The translations under genes and the position numbers were made by a program. 64,000 nucleotides of DNA from Nitrospirota bacterium (lineage in GTDB: Bacteria; Nitrospirota; Thermodesulfovibrionia; Thermodesulfovibrionales; SM23-35). The stretch's first letter is position 1. Every line of letters starts with the position of its first letter. Below, piece after piece: positions 1 to 8,559 of this stretch. The DNA is taken from positions 57,964-121,963 of the forward strand of contig JBFMCL010000007.1 in assembly GCA_040754395.1 (NCBI GenBank), given 5' to 3'. The notes below the pieces were generated by a model. That model made no database searches and was not told the DNA's origin. It saw nothing but the letters and a program-made list of their open reading frames with translations.

Positions 1-157
1 CGTTGGTCTGCATGTCAGGACTGACAAGGCTGACCGTATAGGGAGGCGGGATGATCACATGATTTGTCTGTCGCAAGACAAGAAACCCGATGAGGAATGC
101 GGTCATGTGGAGGGCAAGGGATATTATGGCCGTTTTCTGGAGGCTGGGTCCCCTCAT
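1..157 (-). CDS. TonB/TolA-type energy transducer, N-terminal part only
   Basis: This is the first 52 codons of a gene that runs off the left edge. The ATG at 155-157 overlaps the tolR stop in an ATGA arrangement. The reading frame gives a short basic start, one membrane helix at about residues 9-27, and then a proline-rich start of the periplasmic part (IIPPPYTVSLVSP). That is the build of TonB/TolA proteins, which carry the energy of TolQ/TolR or ExbB/ExbD across the periplasm. Position as third gene after tolQ-tolR supports this. TonB cannot be told from TolA because the C-terminal domain is outside the window. Confidence 0.7.
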   Translation of the reverse strand, partial: MRGPSLQKTAIISLALHMTAFLIGFLVLRQTNHVIIPPPYTVSLVSPDMQTN

Positions 158-555
158 TTAAGACTGATTTTTGGCTCCGTAATCATACCAAGCTTTTCTA
201 TGCCCGCATCCTTTATCTCTCCCATTACCTCCACCACAAACCCGTACTGCACATCTTTGTCAGCTTTCAAAAAGACATTCGGATTGAGCTTGCTGAGGGC
301 TTCAAGTTTCCTTCTCATCTCCTGCAGGGAAACAGGGTTGTCGTTCATATAGATAACCCCTCCCTTCTTGACGATGAGGGTTATCCTTTCCTCCGGGGGA
401 AGATCCTTGCCCTTCGCCTTGGGAAGGTTCACATCGATTCCCTGCTGAAGCAGGGGGGCGGTTACCATGAAGATGACCAGAAGCACGAGCATCACATCAA
501 CGAACGGGGTAACGTTTATCTCAGAGAGCACGTTCCGTTCCCTGTTGAATTTCAT
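154..555 (-). CDS. tolR: TolR/ExbD-family biopolymer transport protein
   Basis: The 133-residue protein has the family build: a short cytoplasmic start, one membrane helix at about residues 17-37 carrying the proton-path aspartate in [13 protein letters not shown], and a periplasmic domain. In the known complex it sits in the pore of the TolQ pentamer and couples proton flow to movement of TolA or TonB. It overlaps tolQ upstream and the TonB/TolA gene downstream by four bases each, so the three are translationally coupled. ExbD and TolR are hard to separate by sequence alone; the TolR name rests on the close linkage and is tentative. Confidence 0.88.
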   Translation of the reverse strand: MKFNRERNVLSEINVTPFVDVMLVLLVIFMVTAPLLQQGIDVNLPKAKGKDLPPEERITLIVKKGGVIYMNDNPVSLQEMRRKLEALSKLNPNVFLKADKDVQYGFVVEVMGEIKDAGIEKLGMITEPKISLK

Positions 556-1181
556 GCGCTGTCCCCGGTAAAGAAATCGAGCAGTTCCTCAGAAAAGTCC
601 TCCATCTCGATGATCATCCGCCTCGCCATGCTGAGGTAGTAGTTGTAGGCGATAACCGCAGGGATGGCGGCTGCAAGTCCGGCTGCGGTTGCGATGAGGG
701 CCTCTGCGATGCCTGGCGCAACGACCGCAAGTGATGCAGCTCCGGCTGACCCGATGTTCCTGAAAGAATTCATGATGCCCCAGACGGTGCCGAACAGGCC
801 GATAAAGGGCGTTGTTGAGCCGGTCGTCGCAAGGAAGTTCAGATACTTCTCGAGCTTTGCGGATTCGAGGGCTCCGTACCGTTTCAGGAGGCGCTTCGTA
901 TCCCTCTTTTCCTTCCTGATTTCGTCTGAATATACCGCCTTGAAAAGGTTCGCGATCGGACTGATCATAAGGCTTTTCGTCGCCTGATACAGTCCCTTTG
1001 CATCCCTGCTCGACCTGTACGCCCGCAGGAACTGTTCTGTCTCTTTATTCGCCCGCGAAAAATATCTCTGTTTAAAGAAGATGATCGCCCAGGATACTAT
1101 GGAGAAAAACAGGAGGATGAGCATCACCACCTTCACCACATACCCCGCCTGCAGGATCAGCTGAATGGCAGAATCTTTCAT
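552..1181 (-). CDS. tolQ: TolQ/ExbB-family proton channel protein
   Basis: The 209-residue protein has an N-terminal helix at about residues 13-36, a cytoplasmic loop, and two further helices around residues 120-145 and 155-185 rich in Gly, Ala and Thr ([19 protein letters not shown]). This is the MotA/TolQ/ExbB proton-channel fold, which forms the pentameric stator around TolR. A GAGG ribosome site lies 5 bases before the ATG. It is the first gene of the tolQ-tolR-tonB/tolA operon. The stretch from here to the tRNA at 1374 holds no gene that I can see. Confidence 0.88.
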   Translation of the reverse strand: MKDSAIQLILQAGYVVKVVMLILLFFSIVSWAIIFFKQRYFSRANKETEQFLRAYRSSRDAKGLYQATKSLMISPIANLFKAVYSDEIRKEKRDTKRLLKRYGALESAKLEKYLNFLATTGSTTPFIGLFGTVWGIMNSFRNIGSAGAASLAVVAPGIAEALIATAAGLAAAIPAVIAYNYYLSMARRMIIEMEDFSEELLDFFTGDSA

Positions 1182-1306
1182 AGCAACCTCATGATAGTAA
1201 ATTTAAATCAATTTTTATTAAAATGAATTCAGCCCAAAAAGTCAAATGAAACAATTCCGCTGCGCCGGAGATGAAGGCAGTTCGCAATATTTTCAGGACA
1301 GGTTTC

Positions 1307-1315
1307 TGGTATAAT
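1307..1315 (+). promoter_or_regulatory. Extended -10 promoter of tRNA-Ser
   Basis: TGG followed by TATAAT is a TGn-extended -10 element. It would start transcription near 1322, about 50 bases before the tRNA. No good -35 box lies 16-18 bases upstream, which extended -10 promoters can do without. Inference from motif and position only. Confidence 0.5.
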
Positions 1316-1373
1316 ATCACGCGGATGTATTCTGCATGCTTTCCGCTGCTCGCTTTCTTTATTCAATAACGCC

Positions 1374-1463
1374 GGAGGGGTTGCCGAGTGGTTTAAGGCG
1401 ACGGTCTTGAAAATCGTTGTAGGGGTGACTCTACCGTGAGTTCGAATCTCACCCCCTCCGCCA
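1374..1463 (+). tRNA. tRNA-Ser(UGA)
   Basis: A full class II tRNA can be folded by hand. The acceptor stem is GGAGGGG with CCCCTCC, discriminator G and an encoded CCA. The anticodon stem ACGGT/ATCGT closes a loop CTTGAAA, whose middle gives anticodon UGA. A long variable arm (TAGGG/CTCTA) and the T arm GTGAG-TTCGAAT-CTCAC follow. The long variable arm with UGA means serine. A diverged copy of its 3' end lies at 14834-14859. Confidence 0.95.
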
Positions 1464-1601
1464 TTCTACTTCTTGATCTATATACCCAACTCCAGCGATA
1501 CATAACGCAAACGTTTGGTAAACCGGTCATTCCGTATCGCTGGATTTTGGATCTACATTTCCTCCGGGACACGACAACATTGGAAAGAACAACCTGCTAC
1601 A

Positions 1602-2660
1602 TTATCCTTTATTTTTTGGCAGGGTGAAGCTGAAAGTGCATCCCTTTCCCGTCTGACTTTTTACCCATATCTTCCCACCGTGTGCTTCAACAATCGCCTT
1701 AGCGATGGAAAGTCCGAGACCCGAGCCTTCTGAGTCTCTGTGAACACGGAAAAAGGCATCAAAGATATAAGGAATGTGTTCTGCAGATATACCAATCCCC
1801 GTATCAATCATCTGTACCAGAACTTCCAGATTCCAGTCAGCAAGTTTAACTGTAATTGAGGAACCGCCCGGGGAGTATTTGATTGCATTATCAAATAAAT
1901 TTGTGATAACCCTTTCTATCATTTTTCCGTCAACGCTAATCACGGGGATCAAATTCTCGGGATATTCAAAAGAGATTCGGATGTTTTTCTTATCTGCCTC
2001 ATGTTTAATTATTTCTATCTGATGGTTTATGGCTTCTTCTATGTTAAATGCACTTTTCAGGGGTCTGTATTGCGTCGCCTCAAAACGGGAAAATTCAAGG
2101 AAATCGCTTATCAAGTCTTCAATTTTTGTGAGCTCATCTTTCATCATGTGCAGATAATTTAACTGGGGTTCTGTAAGCGAACCCACTTTGCCTGCAATCA
2201 ATCTTGATAAAAACCCGCTCACCGTAATAACAGGATTTTTCATATCATGAGCAAACATGGGAAGAATATTATTCCGTTCTCTTTCCAGCTTCTTGATTTC
2301 TGTAATATCTCTGAATATTTCAACGCCTCCGATAAAATTCCTATCTTCATCAAAAATAGGTGCTATTGAGGCAAGGATAGTGATTACTTCACCGTTCTTT
2401 TGCTTTATATTTGTCTCTGCTGCAGCTGTCTGTTGCTTTTTATCAAGAGCAAACCGAAAGAGCGGACAGGCCTCCCTGTCGGTTGTGCCATGGAACATCT
2501 CGAGGTGAGATTCACCAAGCACCTCGCTTTTTGAGAAGCCAGTGATTAACTCGGCCTGAGCATTGAAGTCGATAATCATACCTGCCTCATCAACCAGCAT
2601 AAACCCCACAGGAAGACTGTTTTTCACTGCCTCATAAATTTGACATTCTTCAATTTTCAT
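1602..2660 (-). CDS. PAS-domain sensor histidine kinase
   Basis: The 352-residue protein has a PAS domain (about 10-125), a HisKA dimerisation domain with the phospho-accepting histidine in FAHDMKNP (about 140-205), and an HATPase domain (about 235-350) with N box [10 protein letters not shown]1 DTGIGI and G2 GSGLGLSIA. No membrane helix is seen, so it should be a soluble sensor. The PAS domain follows no clear cofactor rule, so the signal is unknown. A GGAAG ribosome site precedes the ATG. No response regulator is adjacent, so it is an orphan kinase. It ends near tRNA-Ser, transcribed towards it. Confidence 0.88.
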   Translation of the reverse strand: MKIEECQIYEAVKNSLPVGFMLVDEAGMIIDFNAQAELITGFSKSEVLGESHLEMFHGTTDREACPLFRFALDKKQQTAAAETNIKQKNGEVITILASIAPIFDEDRNFIGGVEIFRDITEIKKLERERNNILPMFAHDMKNPVITVSGFLSRLIAGKVGSLTEPQLNYLHMMKDELTKIEDLISDFLEFSRFEATQYRPLKSAFNIEEAINHQIEIIKHEADKKNIRISFEYPENLIPVISVDGKMIERVITNLFDNAIKYSPGGSSITVKLADWNLEVLVQMIDTGIGISAEHIPYIFDAFFRVHRDSEGSGLGLSIAKAIVEAHGGKIWVKSQTGKGCTFSFTLPKNKG

Positions 2661-2930
2661 CGTCTTCCGATATTGCCATTCAAATCACATTATTGATTAT
2701 TTTTCCACCAAAGAACCCCTTTGCCTCCATTATAGCAAAAGCATTTTTTCATGTCAGTAATTGTGATGATAAATGGAACTTTCGAGTGCAGGGGAAAGGG
2801 GGAGGCAGAGCAGGGGTATTTAAAGACCTTCACTCGTTCACTCATTTGCAAACAACATGAAGACAATTACCATGAAATATTGTATATTCATTAATAATAA
2901 GCATCGGCTTTAAAGGGAGACAGATGACTG

Positions 2931-4805
2931 ATGACTGATACAAATAAGACAAAAAGGCAGCTTATTAATGAATTGGCGGAACTGCGTCACCGTTTTACCG
3001 AGTTCAAAGAATCAGCAGAAGAAGAACTGGATCGGACACATAACGACTTTGAATTAGAGATGAATGTTCGAACTGCCGAACTGAAAAAACGAACGGGGGA
3101 GTTACTGGAGGAAAAGGCATTTACTGAAAATGTATTGAATGCTCTCAAAGATATATTCTTTGTTTTTGATCTGGAGGGCAGATTTCTCAGATGGAACAAG
3201 GCAATGAATGATGTCTCAGGATATAGCGACGAGGAAATATCCTCAATGAAACCGACCGCGTTTTTCCTCAAGGAGGACGTTCAGCAAATTGAGGAAGCTA
3301 TCAACAGAATAACAAAGGAAGGCTATGCCAGCATTGAGGCTTCAGCCGTTACCAAAGACGGGAGGCAAATCCCCTATGCATTTATTGGCAGTATATTAAA
3401 GGATTTTAAAGGTAACCCATTGGGTATTTGCGGAATTGCCAGGGATATCACCGAACGCAAGATGTTCGAAGAAAAAATAAAATATTATATCTCTTATGAT
3501 TTTCTCACTGAACTGCCTAACCGGGCTCTGTTTTTAGACCATCTCAAAGCATCAATGGCCAAAGCAAGAAGAAAAAAGGATTATAAGTTTGCTGTTATCA
3601 TCATTAACATCGACAATTTCAGGAAAATCATTAAAAGCTTGAACCATGTTGCCGGGGATCAACTGCTGATAGAAGTGGCAAACAGATTGAAAAAGCACGT
3701 ACGTCCTTATGATGGAGTATCAAGGTTCGAATATGATGCGGTTTCACGCATTGGAGGAGATGAATTTGCGGTTTTGTTGGCAGACATCAAGACGGTCAGG
3801 AATGTGATAAGTGTGACTGAACGCCTTCACAACCTGCTCAAAGTTCCCATAAACATAAACAGCCATATTGTAAATATCACGGCAAGTTTCGGGATCGTCA
3901 TAAGTACGCCGGAGTATACAAATCCCGAAGATATTCTTCGGGATGCTGACACCGCCTTGTACAGGGCCAAAAAGCTTGGCAAGGGATGCTATGTGATATT
4001 TGATGAAATCATGCACACCCAGGCAGTCTCGTATTTGCAGTTGGAAAGCAGCATGCAGCAGGCAATTCAAAAAAATCAGTTTCTGCTAAATTATCAGCCT
4101 ATAGTTTTGTGTGAGACTAACGAAATTGCAGGATTTGAAGCCCTCCTGCGATGGGATTCTCCGGAGAGGGGCCTGGTTGCCCCGAATGAGATCATTCCGA
4201 TAGCCGAGGAAACAGGCTTAATCATCCCTATCGGCAGATGGGTTCTTCATGAAGCATGCAGGCAGATGCGTGAATGGCACAGGCTTTTCCCTGCATATTC
4301 ACACTTAACAATAAGCGTAAATATCTCCATCAAACAGTTTACAGTCGACCTCGTGAAGATGACAAAACAGATTCTGAGCACAACCGGTCTCAATCCAGAC
4401 TGTCTGAAACTGGAAATTACTGAAAGCGTTATCATAAACAATCCTGAAATTGCTGCTAAAGTGTTTTCAAAGTTAATGGCAATGAATATAAAGATCCAGA
4501 TCGATGATTTTGGGACCGGTTTCTCCTCTTTAAGCTATCTTCACAAATTCTTGTTCGATAATCTCAAGATTGACAAGTCTTTTGTACAGTCTATGTGTAC
4601 CAACAAACCGACAATGGAAATCGTCAAAACTATTATTACAATGGCTCATAACATGAAAATGAAGGTGATTGCAGAAGGGGTTGAAACAATTGGGCAACTC
4701 GAAGAATTGAGAAAATTGAAATGTGATTATTATCAGGGCTACTGGTTCTCAAAACCTTTGGGCTGGCAAGATGCTGAAGCATTGATAGCAACGAATATTC
4801 AGTAA
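2931..4805 (+). CDS. PAS-GGDEF-EAL cyclic-di-GMP turnover protein
   Basis: The 624-residue protein has a coiled coil (about 1-65), a PAS domain (66-185), a GGDEF domain with an intact GGDEF motif (near 280) and an EAL domain (365-620). The EAL residues needed for phosphodiesterase activity are present: EALLRW, the Asn in SVNIS, LEITES, the DD in IDDFGTG, the Lys in LKIDKSF, and EGVET. Both halves could therefore be active, with c-di-GMP hydrolysis most likely dominant, as in many such fusions. No membrane segment is seen. An AAGGGAGA ribosome site precedes the start. An ATG seven bases upstream runs straight into a stop, so 2931 is preferred. Confidence 0.9.
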   Translation: MTDTNKTKRQLINELAELRHRFTEFKESAEEELDRTHNDFELEMNVRTAELKKRTGELLEEKAFTENVLNALKDIFFVFDLEGRFLRWNKAMNDVSGYSDEEISSMKPTAFFLKEDVQQIEEAINRITKEGYASIEASAVTKDGRQIPYAFIGSILKDFKGNPLGICGIARDITERKMFEEKIKYYISYDFLTELPNRALFLDHLKASMAKARRKKDYKFAVIIINIDNFRKIIKSLNHVAGDQLLIEVANRLKKHVRPYDGVSRFEYDAVSRIGGDEFAVLLADIKTVRNVISVTERLHNLLKVPININSHIVNITASFGIVISTPEYTNPEDILRDADTALYRAKKLGKGCYVIFDEIMHTQAVSYLQLESSMQQAIQKNQFLLNYQPIVLCETNEIAGFEALLRWDSPERGLVAPNEIIPIAEETGLIIPIGRWVLHEACRQMREWHRLFPAYSHLTISVNISIKQFTVDLVKMTKQILSTTGLNPDCLKLEITESVIINNPEIAAKVFSKLMAMNIKIQIDDFGTGFSSLSYLHKFLFDNLKIDKSFVQSMCTNKPTMEIVKTIITMAHNMKMKVIAEGVETIGQLEELRKLKCDYYQGYWFSKPLGWQDAEALIATNIQ

Positions 4806-5018
4806 ACCGTCTATCGACCTGTCTCCCACCCTTTTCAAATATACGGGGAAAAAGGACAATAATTATGATTTTTCTCGTACGGAAGGTTTTTTTAATAGGC
4901 ACAAGGGCAATACCAGTTTCTCCTGCGCTTTTGCATCTTGCGCATTGAAATGCCTCGTTATCTCTCCCCTATTCCGAATTTCCCCATTTCTTTTTCGTAT
5001 CTCGCGCTCTTCTTTTGT

Positions 5019-5654
5019 TCAAGCAATGAAATCAATCACAACCTCTTTGATATCCCAGAGGGGCTCAATCTTTTCCCTGATCTCCTCCCTGATCGAATTG
5101 GAAAACTGATGATCGGGAGGCAGGTCTATCGCTATACGAACGCTGCCATCCTTCAACTGTACTTCCTTTACCAGGTTGGTCCGCTCCAAATCAAGCCCTG
5201 ACAACGGATTCATCACCTTCCTGAGTCGCCTGTGTATTTCGTCTTCCGTTGTCGGTTTTTTCTCCCTGACCAGTCCATGGCGCTCCTCGTAGTTCTGTAT
5301 TGCTGAACGCAACCCCTCCACCGCGAGCACAGAACAGTGGGCTTTTATTTTTGGCAAGCCTCCAAGCGCTTCCGAAGCAGTCTTCCAGTTGATCTTCCTG
5401 GCTTCATCAAGCGTTTTTCCCTTTGCAAGTTCAGTGATGATAGATCCGGTCGCAATATTTGATGCACAGCCGTAAGATTCAAATTTGATGTCACTGATAG
5501 TTTTGCTCTCAGGATCAACTTTTATATAGACGGACACCATGTCTCCGCAGGAAGGACTCCCTTCAGTCGCTTTCCCATCGGCATCCTCGATTTGTCCTAC
5601 GTTTCGCGGGTGGCGAAAATGTTCCAGCACTATTTCACTGTAAGGAAATTTCAT
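5019..5654 (-). CDS. Fe-S scaffold (IscU/NifU N-domain) fused to a MIP18/DUF59 domain
   Basis: Residues 1-130 are an IscU-type scaffold with all cluster ligands: Cys36 and Asp38 (SCGD), Cys63 (GCASN), and His106-Cys107 (AHCSV). Residues about 138-211 match the MIP18/DUF59 fold (also called FeS_assembly_P) found in SufT and at the start of Mrp carriers: a helix, the VMNPLSGLDL turn, then strands. Standard IscU stops near residue 130, so this is a fusion of scaffold and a cluster-transfer helper. It overlaps the nifS-like gene by four bases (ATGA) and is last in tusA - dsrE2 - nifS-like - this gene. The domain reading is by eye; the scaffold half is certain, the C-terminal assignment likely. 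Confidence 0.88.
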   Translation of the reverse strand: MKFPYSEIVLEHFRHPRNVGQIEDADGKATEGSPSCGDMVSVYIKVDPESKTISDIKFESYGCASNIATGSIITELAKGKTLDEARKINWKTASEALGGLPKIKAHCSVLAVEGLRSAIQNYEERHGLVREKKPTTEDEIHRRLRKVMNPLSGLDLERTNLVKEVQLKDGSVRIAIDLPPDHQFSNSIREEIREKIEPLWDIKEVVIDFIA

Positions 5655-6835
5655 TTCATATCCTCCGTTTTTTCTTTTCCAAGCGGGCTGATCATTCTTA
5701 GTTCCTTCACGATCTCTGCCAGTGTCCCGACTATTTCGTCAATTTCGCTCATTGTATTGTAGCGACCAAAGGTGAAGCGTATAGAGCCATGTGCCCTTTC
5801 GTGGTCTCCGCCAATACCCATGATGACATGACTGCTTTCCAGAGAACGGCTGAAGCACGCAGAGCCAGTGCTTACAGCATAACCGTGCATGTCCAGATGC
5901 AGGGTAATAGACTCGCCTTCGACAAAGTGAAAGGTGATATTGGCATTCTGCGGCAGCCGTTTCCAGCGATGCCCGTTCAGTGTGGTATCCGGTATTTCTG
6001 CGAGTACGCGGTCAATAAGCCGGTCCCGCATAGCCTGCAGGTTCCGGGTTTCGTCCGAGGTCACAAGTTCCACCGCCTTAGCAAAGCCCGCCGCTCCTGG
6101 TATATTTTCCATACCAGGACGGATATCAAATTCCTGAAAACCTCCATCGATCCATTTTGTTATCGGTGTTCCCTTCCTTACATAAAGGCCGCCTATGCCT
6201 TTCGGACCGTGGATAGTATGGGCGGATACCGTAATCAAATCAACAGGAAATCGCTTCACATCAATAGGGACTCTGGGAAAGGTATGCGTGGCATCGGCAT
6301 GAAACAGCACGTTTTTCTCTCTGCAGATTTCTCCAATCTTTTCGATATCCTGGACGGTGCCGATCTCCTGATTCGCATGCTGAATCGACACCAGGATAGT
6401 TTTGTCGGTAACTGAGGTTTTTAACTGATCGAGGTTAATAAAACCCTCGCCGTCCACTTCCAGATAGGTTGCCTGAAAGCCCTCCTTTTCAAGAGCCCTC
6501 GCGCTATGCAGCACCGGGAAATCTTCGATTTTCGATGTCATGATATGCTTCCCTTTTTTCCTGCTGAGCGCAAGCGCAACTCCTTTGAGAGCAATGTTAG
6601 AAGATTCGGTGTTTCCCGAAGTAAAAATAAATTCTTCGGAACCGGCACCAAGGGATGCGGCGAGGATATTGCGAAAGCTATCCAGGGCCTCCCTGGCATC
6701 GATGCCCTCTGAATAGGCAAACTCAGAGGTGGCAACCGCATAATTATCAAAAAAGTATGGTTTCATCGCATCCAATACCCTGTTATCCATACGAGTTGCC
6801 GCGGAATTATCGAAATACACACGCTTTCCGGTCAC
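5651..6835 (-). CDS. NifS/IscS-like protein lacking the PLP-binding lysine
   Basis: The 394-residue protein is a full-length cysteine-desulfurase homologue, beginning at GTG with AGGAGG seven bases before it. Family landmarks are present: TSGNTESSN, HANQEIG, DAT with Asp181, and the mobile-loop cysteine Cys327 in STGSACFSRS. The usual SxHK motif reads SAHT, so the Schiff-base lysine is Thr207. The His that stacks on the cofactor is Asp105 (KIEDF where IscS has EH), and the Gln that contacts PLP is His184. A normal PLP desulfurase reaction is therefore unlikely. From memory, Archaeoglobus fulgidus IscS also lacks this lysine, and its loop cysteine acts as a cluster ligand with IscU. Role inferred: structural or sulfur-accepting partner of the adjacent scaffold. 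Confidence 0.9.
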   Translation of the reverse strand: MTGKRVYFDNSAATRMDNRVLDAMKPYFFDNYAVATSEFAYSEGIDAREALDSFRNILAASLGAGSEEFIFTSGNTESSNIALKGVALALSRKKGKHIMTSKIEDFPVLHSARALEKEGFQATYLEVDGEGFINLDQLKTSVTDKTILVSIQHANQEIGTVQDIEKIGEICREKNVLFHADATHTFPRVPIDVKRFPVDLITVSAHTIHGPKGIGGLYVRKGTPITKWIDGGFQEFDIRPGMENIPGAAGFAKAVELVTSDETRNLQAMRDRLIDRVLAEIPDTTLNGHRWKRLPQNANITFHFVEGESITLHLDMHGYAVSTGSACFSRSLESSHVIMGIGGDHERAHGSIRFTFGRYNTMSEIDEIVGTLAEIVKELRMISPLGKEKTEDMK

Positions 6836-6849
6836 AATTCAGCCTCCTG

Positions 6850-7269
6850 TTAAATGAAAAGAGTGATGGATGAATCCCGTGCTTCATTCACATACGTGCC
6901 GACAGCACAGTAATCCGATATCAGATCATCTCTCAACTCCTCTTTCTTGATTCCCATAATTTCCATCGTCATATCGCAGGCGAGTATTTTGCCGCCAAGT
7001 TCCGTAAAATCTTGCAACATCCTCTCCAGAGACGCAACTCCCACTTTCTTCATTTTGAGCTTAACCATCAGTTTTCCCAGCCCCAGCATATTCATTTTTG
7101 AGAGGGGGCCCTTATCCAGGCCACCCTTTTTGAGACGCTGAAGCCCCCAGAAGGTAAAAAAGATTGACGCCTCCATGCCCATGGAAAGTGCCCCATTGGC
7201 TATGATTAGCGCACTGTATATTTTATCCATATCACCACTGTGTGCTATTATGGTTGCTTTGTTTGCCAT
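6850..7269 (-). CDS. DsrE/DsrF-like (DsrE2-type) sulfur carrier protein
   Basis: The 139-residue protein starts like DsrE-family proteins (a strand, then SGDMDKIYSALIIANGA) and keeps cysteines at 98 (ILACDMTMEIMGI) and 121. Cys98 sits where the family carries a persulfide. DsrE/TusD-type proteins pass sulfane sulfur between TusA and downstream acceptors. It lies 9 bases after tusA and 14 bases before the nifS-like gene, so it is cotranscribed with both. The long basic insert LGKLMVKLKMKK resembles DsrE2 proteins, some of which associate with membranes. The exact subfamily is uncertain. Confidence 0.82.
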   Translation of the reverse strand: MANKATIIAHSGDMDKIYSALIIANGALSMGMEASIFFTFWGLQRLKKGGLDKGPLSKMNMLGLGKLMVKLKMKKVGVASLERMLQDFTELGGKILACDMTMEIMGIKKEELRDDLISDYCAVGTYVNEARDSSITLFI

Positions 7270-7278
7270 GCTTCCCCC

Positions 7279-7500
7279 CTATCGGCGAATTCTGATTGTC
7301 CAAATACCTGCATCTTCCTTAATATCCAGCAATTCCAGCCCTAACGCCCTCACTGCCATCGGTATTTCTTTCTTAGACGCCGGATGCGTGCCAATTACTA
7401 CGACGACATCACCTTCCTTTGCTTTTCTCAGGGCTTTACGGGTTTCTACCAAGGGAACCGGACATGTTTCATTGGAACAATCTACTACAATCTCGGCCAT
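7279..7500 (-). CDS. tusA: TusA/SirA-family sulfur carrier
   Basis: The 73-residue protein carries the signature CPVP motif (Cys13) near the N-terminus and the usual two-layer fold pattern (VETRKALRKAKEGD, then hydrophobic strands). TusA proteins hold sulfur as a persulfide on that cysteine and hand it to DsrE-type proteins or to biosynthetic enzymes. The ribosome site GGAGGTGAT is close to a perfect match to the 16S tail. It is the first gene of the four-gene sulfur/Fe-S operon. Cys8 is an extra cysteine close to the active one. Confidence 0.9.
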   Translation of the reverse strand: MAEIVVDCSNETCPVPLVETRKALRKAKEGDVVVVIGTHPASKKEIPMAVRALGLELLDIKEDAGIWTIRIRR

Positions 7501-7682
7501 ACGATATCACCTCCAGCATAGATATCTCAGTGACTATACGACAGACCAGGTTATCACCATCCTTATAATAGAAATATATAAATTATCATCGAAAAAAACA
7601 AATTAGGACGTGTCAGATATACACGCCCTTGTCGCAGAATCCTGTTTTGATGAGCACCACAGCCATATTAATCTATCCGATA

Positions 7683-7976
7683 CTACAGCTTTTTTGTATA
7701 GAGATAAATGACAAAAATGCTTATCGCCAGTGGAAAAAAAAGACCCGTTATATGAGCCCACCAAGGGACAGAGAACGCAATTGCAAGATAAATGAGGCTG
7801 GATGCGACAAACAGCCAACCTCCAAATCTGTTGGCAGCATACCATATACGATCATCTGAAAGTGTCTTGCAAGTGCGTACCCCATAAAACCTGTTCCTTG
7901 GTATCCATCCTATAATAAGCGGTATTGCAATAATTATCAGAATGACTGAAGGTATCAGAAAGGGCGGGTTATCCAT
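7683..7976 (-). CDS. SdpI-family small membrane protein
   Basis: The 97-residue protein has three membrane helices (about 5-23, 53-70, 75-93) separated by the cytoplasmic-type loop PRNRFYGVRTCKTLSDDRIW and AANRFGGW, which is the conserved core of the SdpI/YfhL family. In Bacillus, SdpI gives immunity to the SdpC toxin and signals by binding a repressor. Most homologues elsewhere have no known role. No toxin gene or ArsR-type repressor is adjacent here. The flanking gaps at 7501-7682 and 7977-8190 hold no gene that I can support. Confidence 0.75.
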   Translation of the reverse strand: MDNPPFLIPSVILIIIAIPLIIGWIPRNRFYGVRTCKTLSDDRIWYAANRFGGWLFVASSLIYLAIAFSVPWWAHITGLFFPLAISIFVIYLYTKKL

Positions 7977-8190
7977 ATGCGTGAAATTTATTCATAACAA
8001 TATCATTGCTTACCGTTAATTCTCATCCAAAATTGACCCCTTTGATTTACGTAGTCCACCTACAATGCTTTAGACTCGAAAATTCAATATTTCTTCATCA
8101 ACTACGCATTTTGGTTGACGACTATTGAGAGCGGAGTACATATGTAAATAGATAGCCTTTACGCCTGGCATTGCCTATGAAGAAGGTATC

Positions 8191-8559
8191 CTATTTCCCC
8201 TGAATCACCTTTCTTATTGCATCAATGAGATCTGCCGGAGCGTGATCTTTCGTAAGGTAACCGGCTGCACCCTCTTTTATTGAGAGAGCACCATAATCTT
8301 CCCCTGAATATGAACTTAACATCAAAACAGGTATTTTATTCCCCCGAACTTTTAATTCCCTTAAAATAGAAAACCCGTCTCTTTTTGGCATATTAATATC
8401 CATCACTATAACATCAATACTGTTCTCCTTCGCCTTATCAAGAACTTCCTCACTGTCAGAGGCTTCATCGACCACTTGAATATCCTCTGTTTCCTCAAGT
8501 ATCATCTTCAGTCCCTCACGCAGTATCAAATGATCATCAACTATCAGAACTCTTATCAC
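8191..8559 (-). CDS. Single-domain response regulator (receiver only)
   Basis: The 122-residue protein is one receiver domain with all key residues: the acidic pair in IVDDH, the phospho-accepting Asp in VIVMDINMP, the Ser in LMLSS and the Lys in YLTKD. The sequence resembles NarL-type receivers, but no DNA-binding domain follows, so output must be through protein contacts or phosphotransfer. It starts at GTG inside the 3' end of the kinase gene (23-base overlap), so it is coupled to it. Together with the kinase and the CheB-CheR fusion it forms one transcription unit. Confidence 0.88.
   Translation of the reverse strand: MIRVLIVDDHLILREGLKMILEETEDIQVVDEASDSEEVLDKAKENSIDVIVMDINMPKRDGFSILRELKVRGNKIPVLMLSSYSGEDYGALSIKEGAAGYLTKDHAPADLIDAIRKVIQGK

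Noticed and set aside
1436..1627. Small frame overlapping the end of tRNA-Ser
   Set aside because: Starts inside the tRNA and has no protein-like features.
5789..6415. 208-codon open frame opposite the nifS-like gene
   Set aside because: Antisense shadow; the minus strand carries all family motifs.
5651..6835. nifS-like gene as a plain pseudogene
   Set aside because: Full length, no frameshift or stop, good ribosome site, tight operon, and the functional loop cysteine kept; changes are confined to the PLP site.
7683..7976. SdpI immunity gene of a toxin system
   Set aside because: No SdpC-like toxin, processing genes or ArsR repressor nearby; most SdpI-family proteins lack such context.
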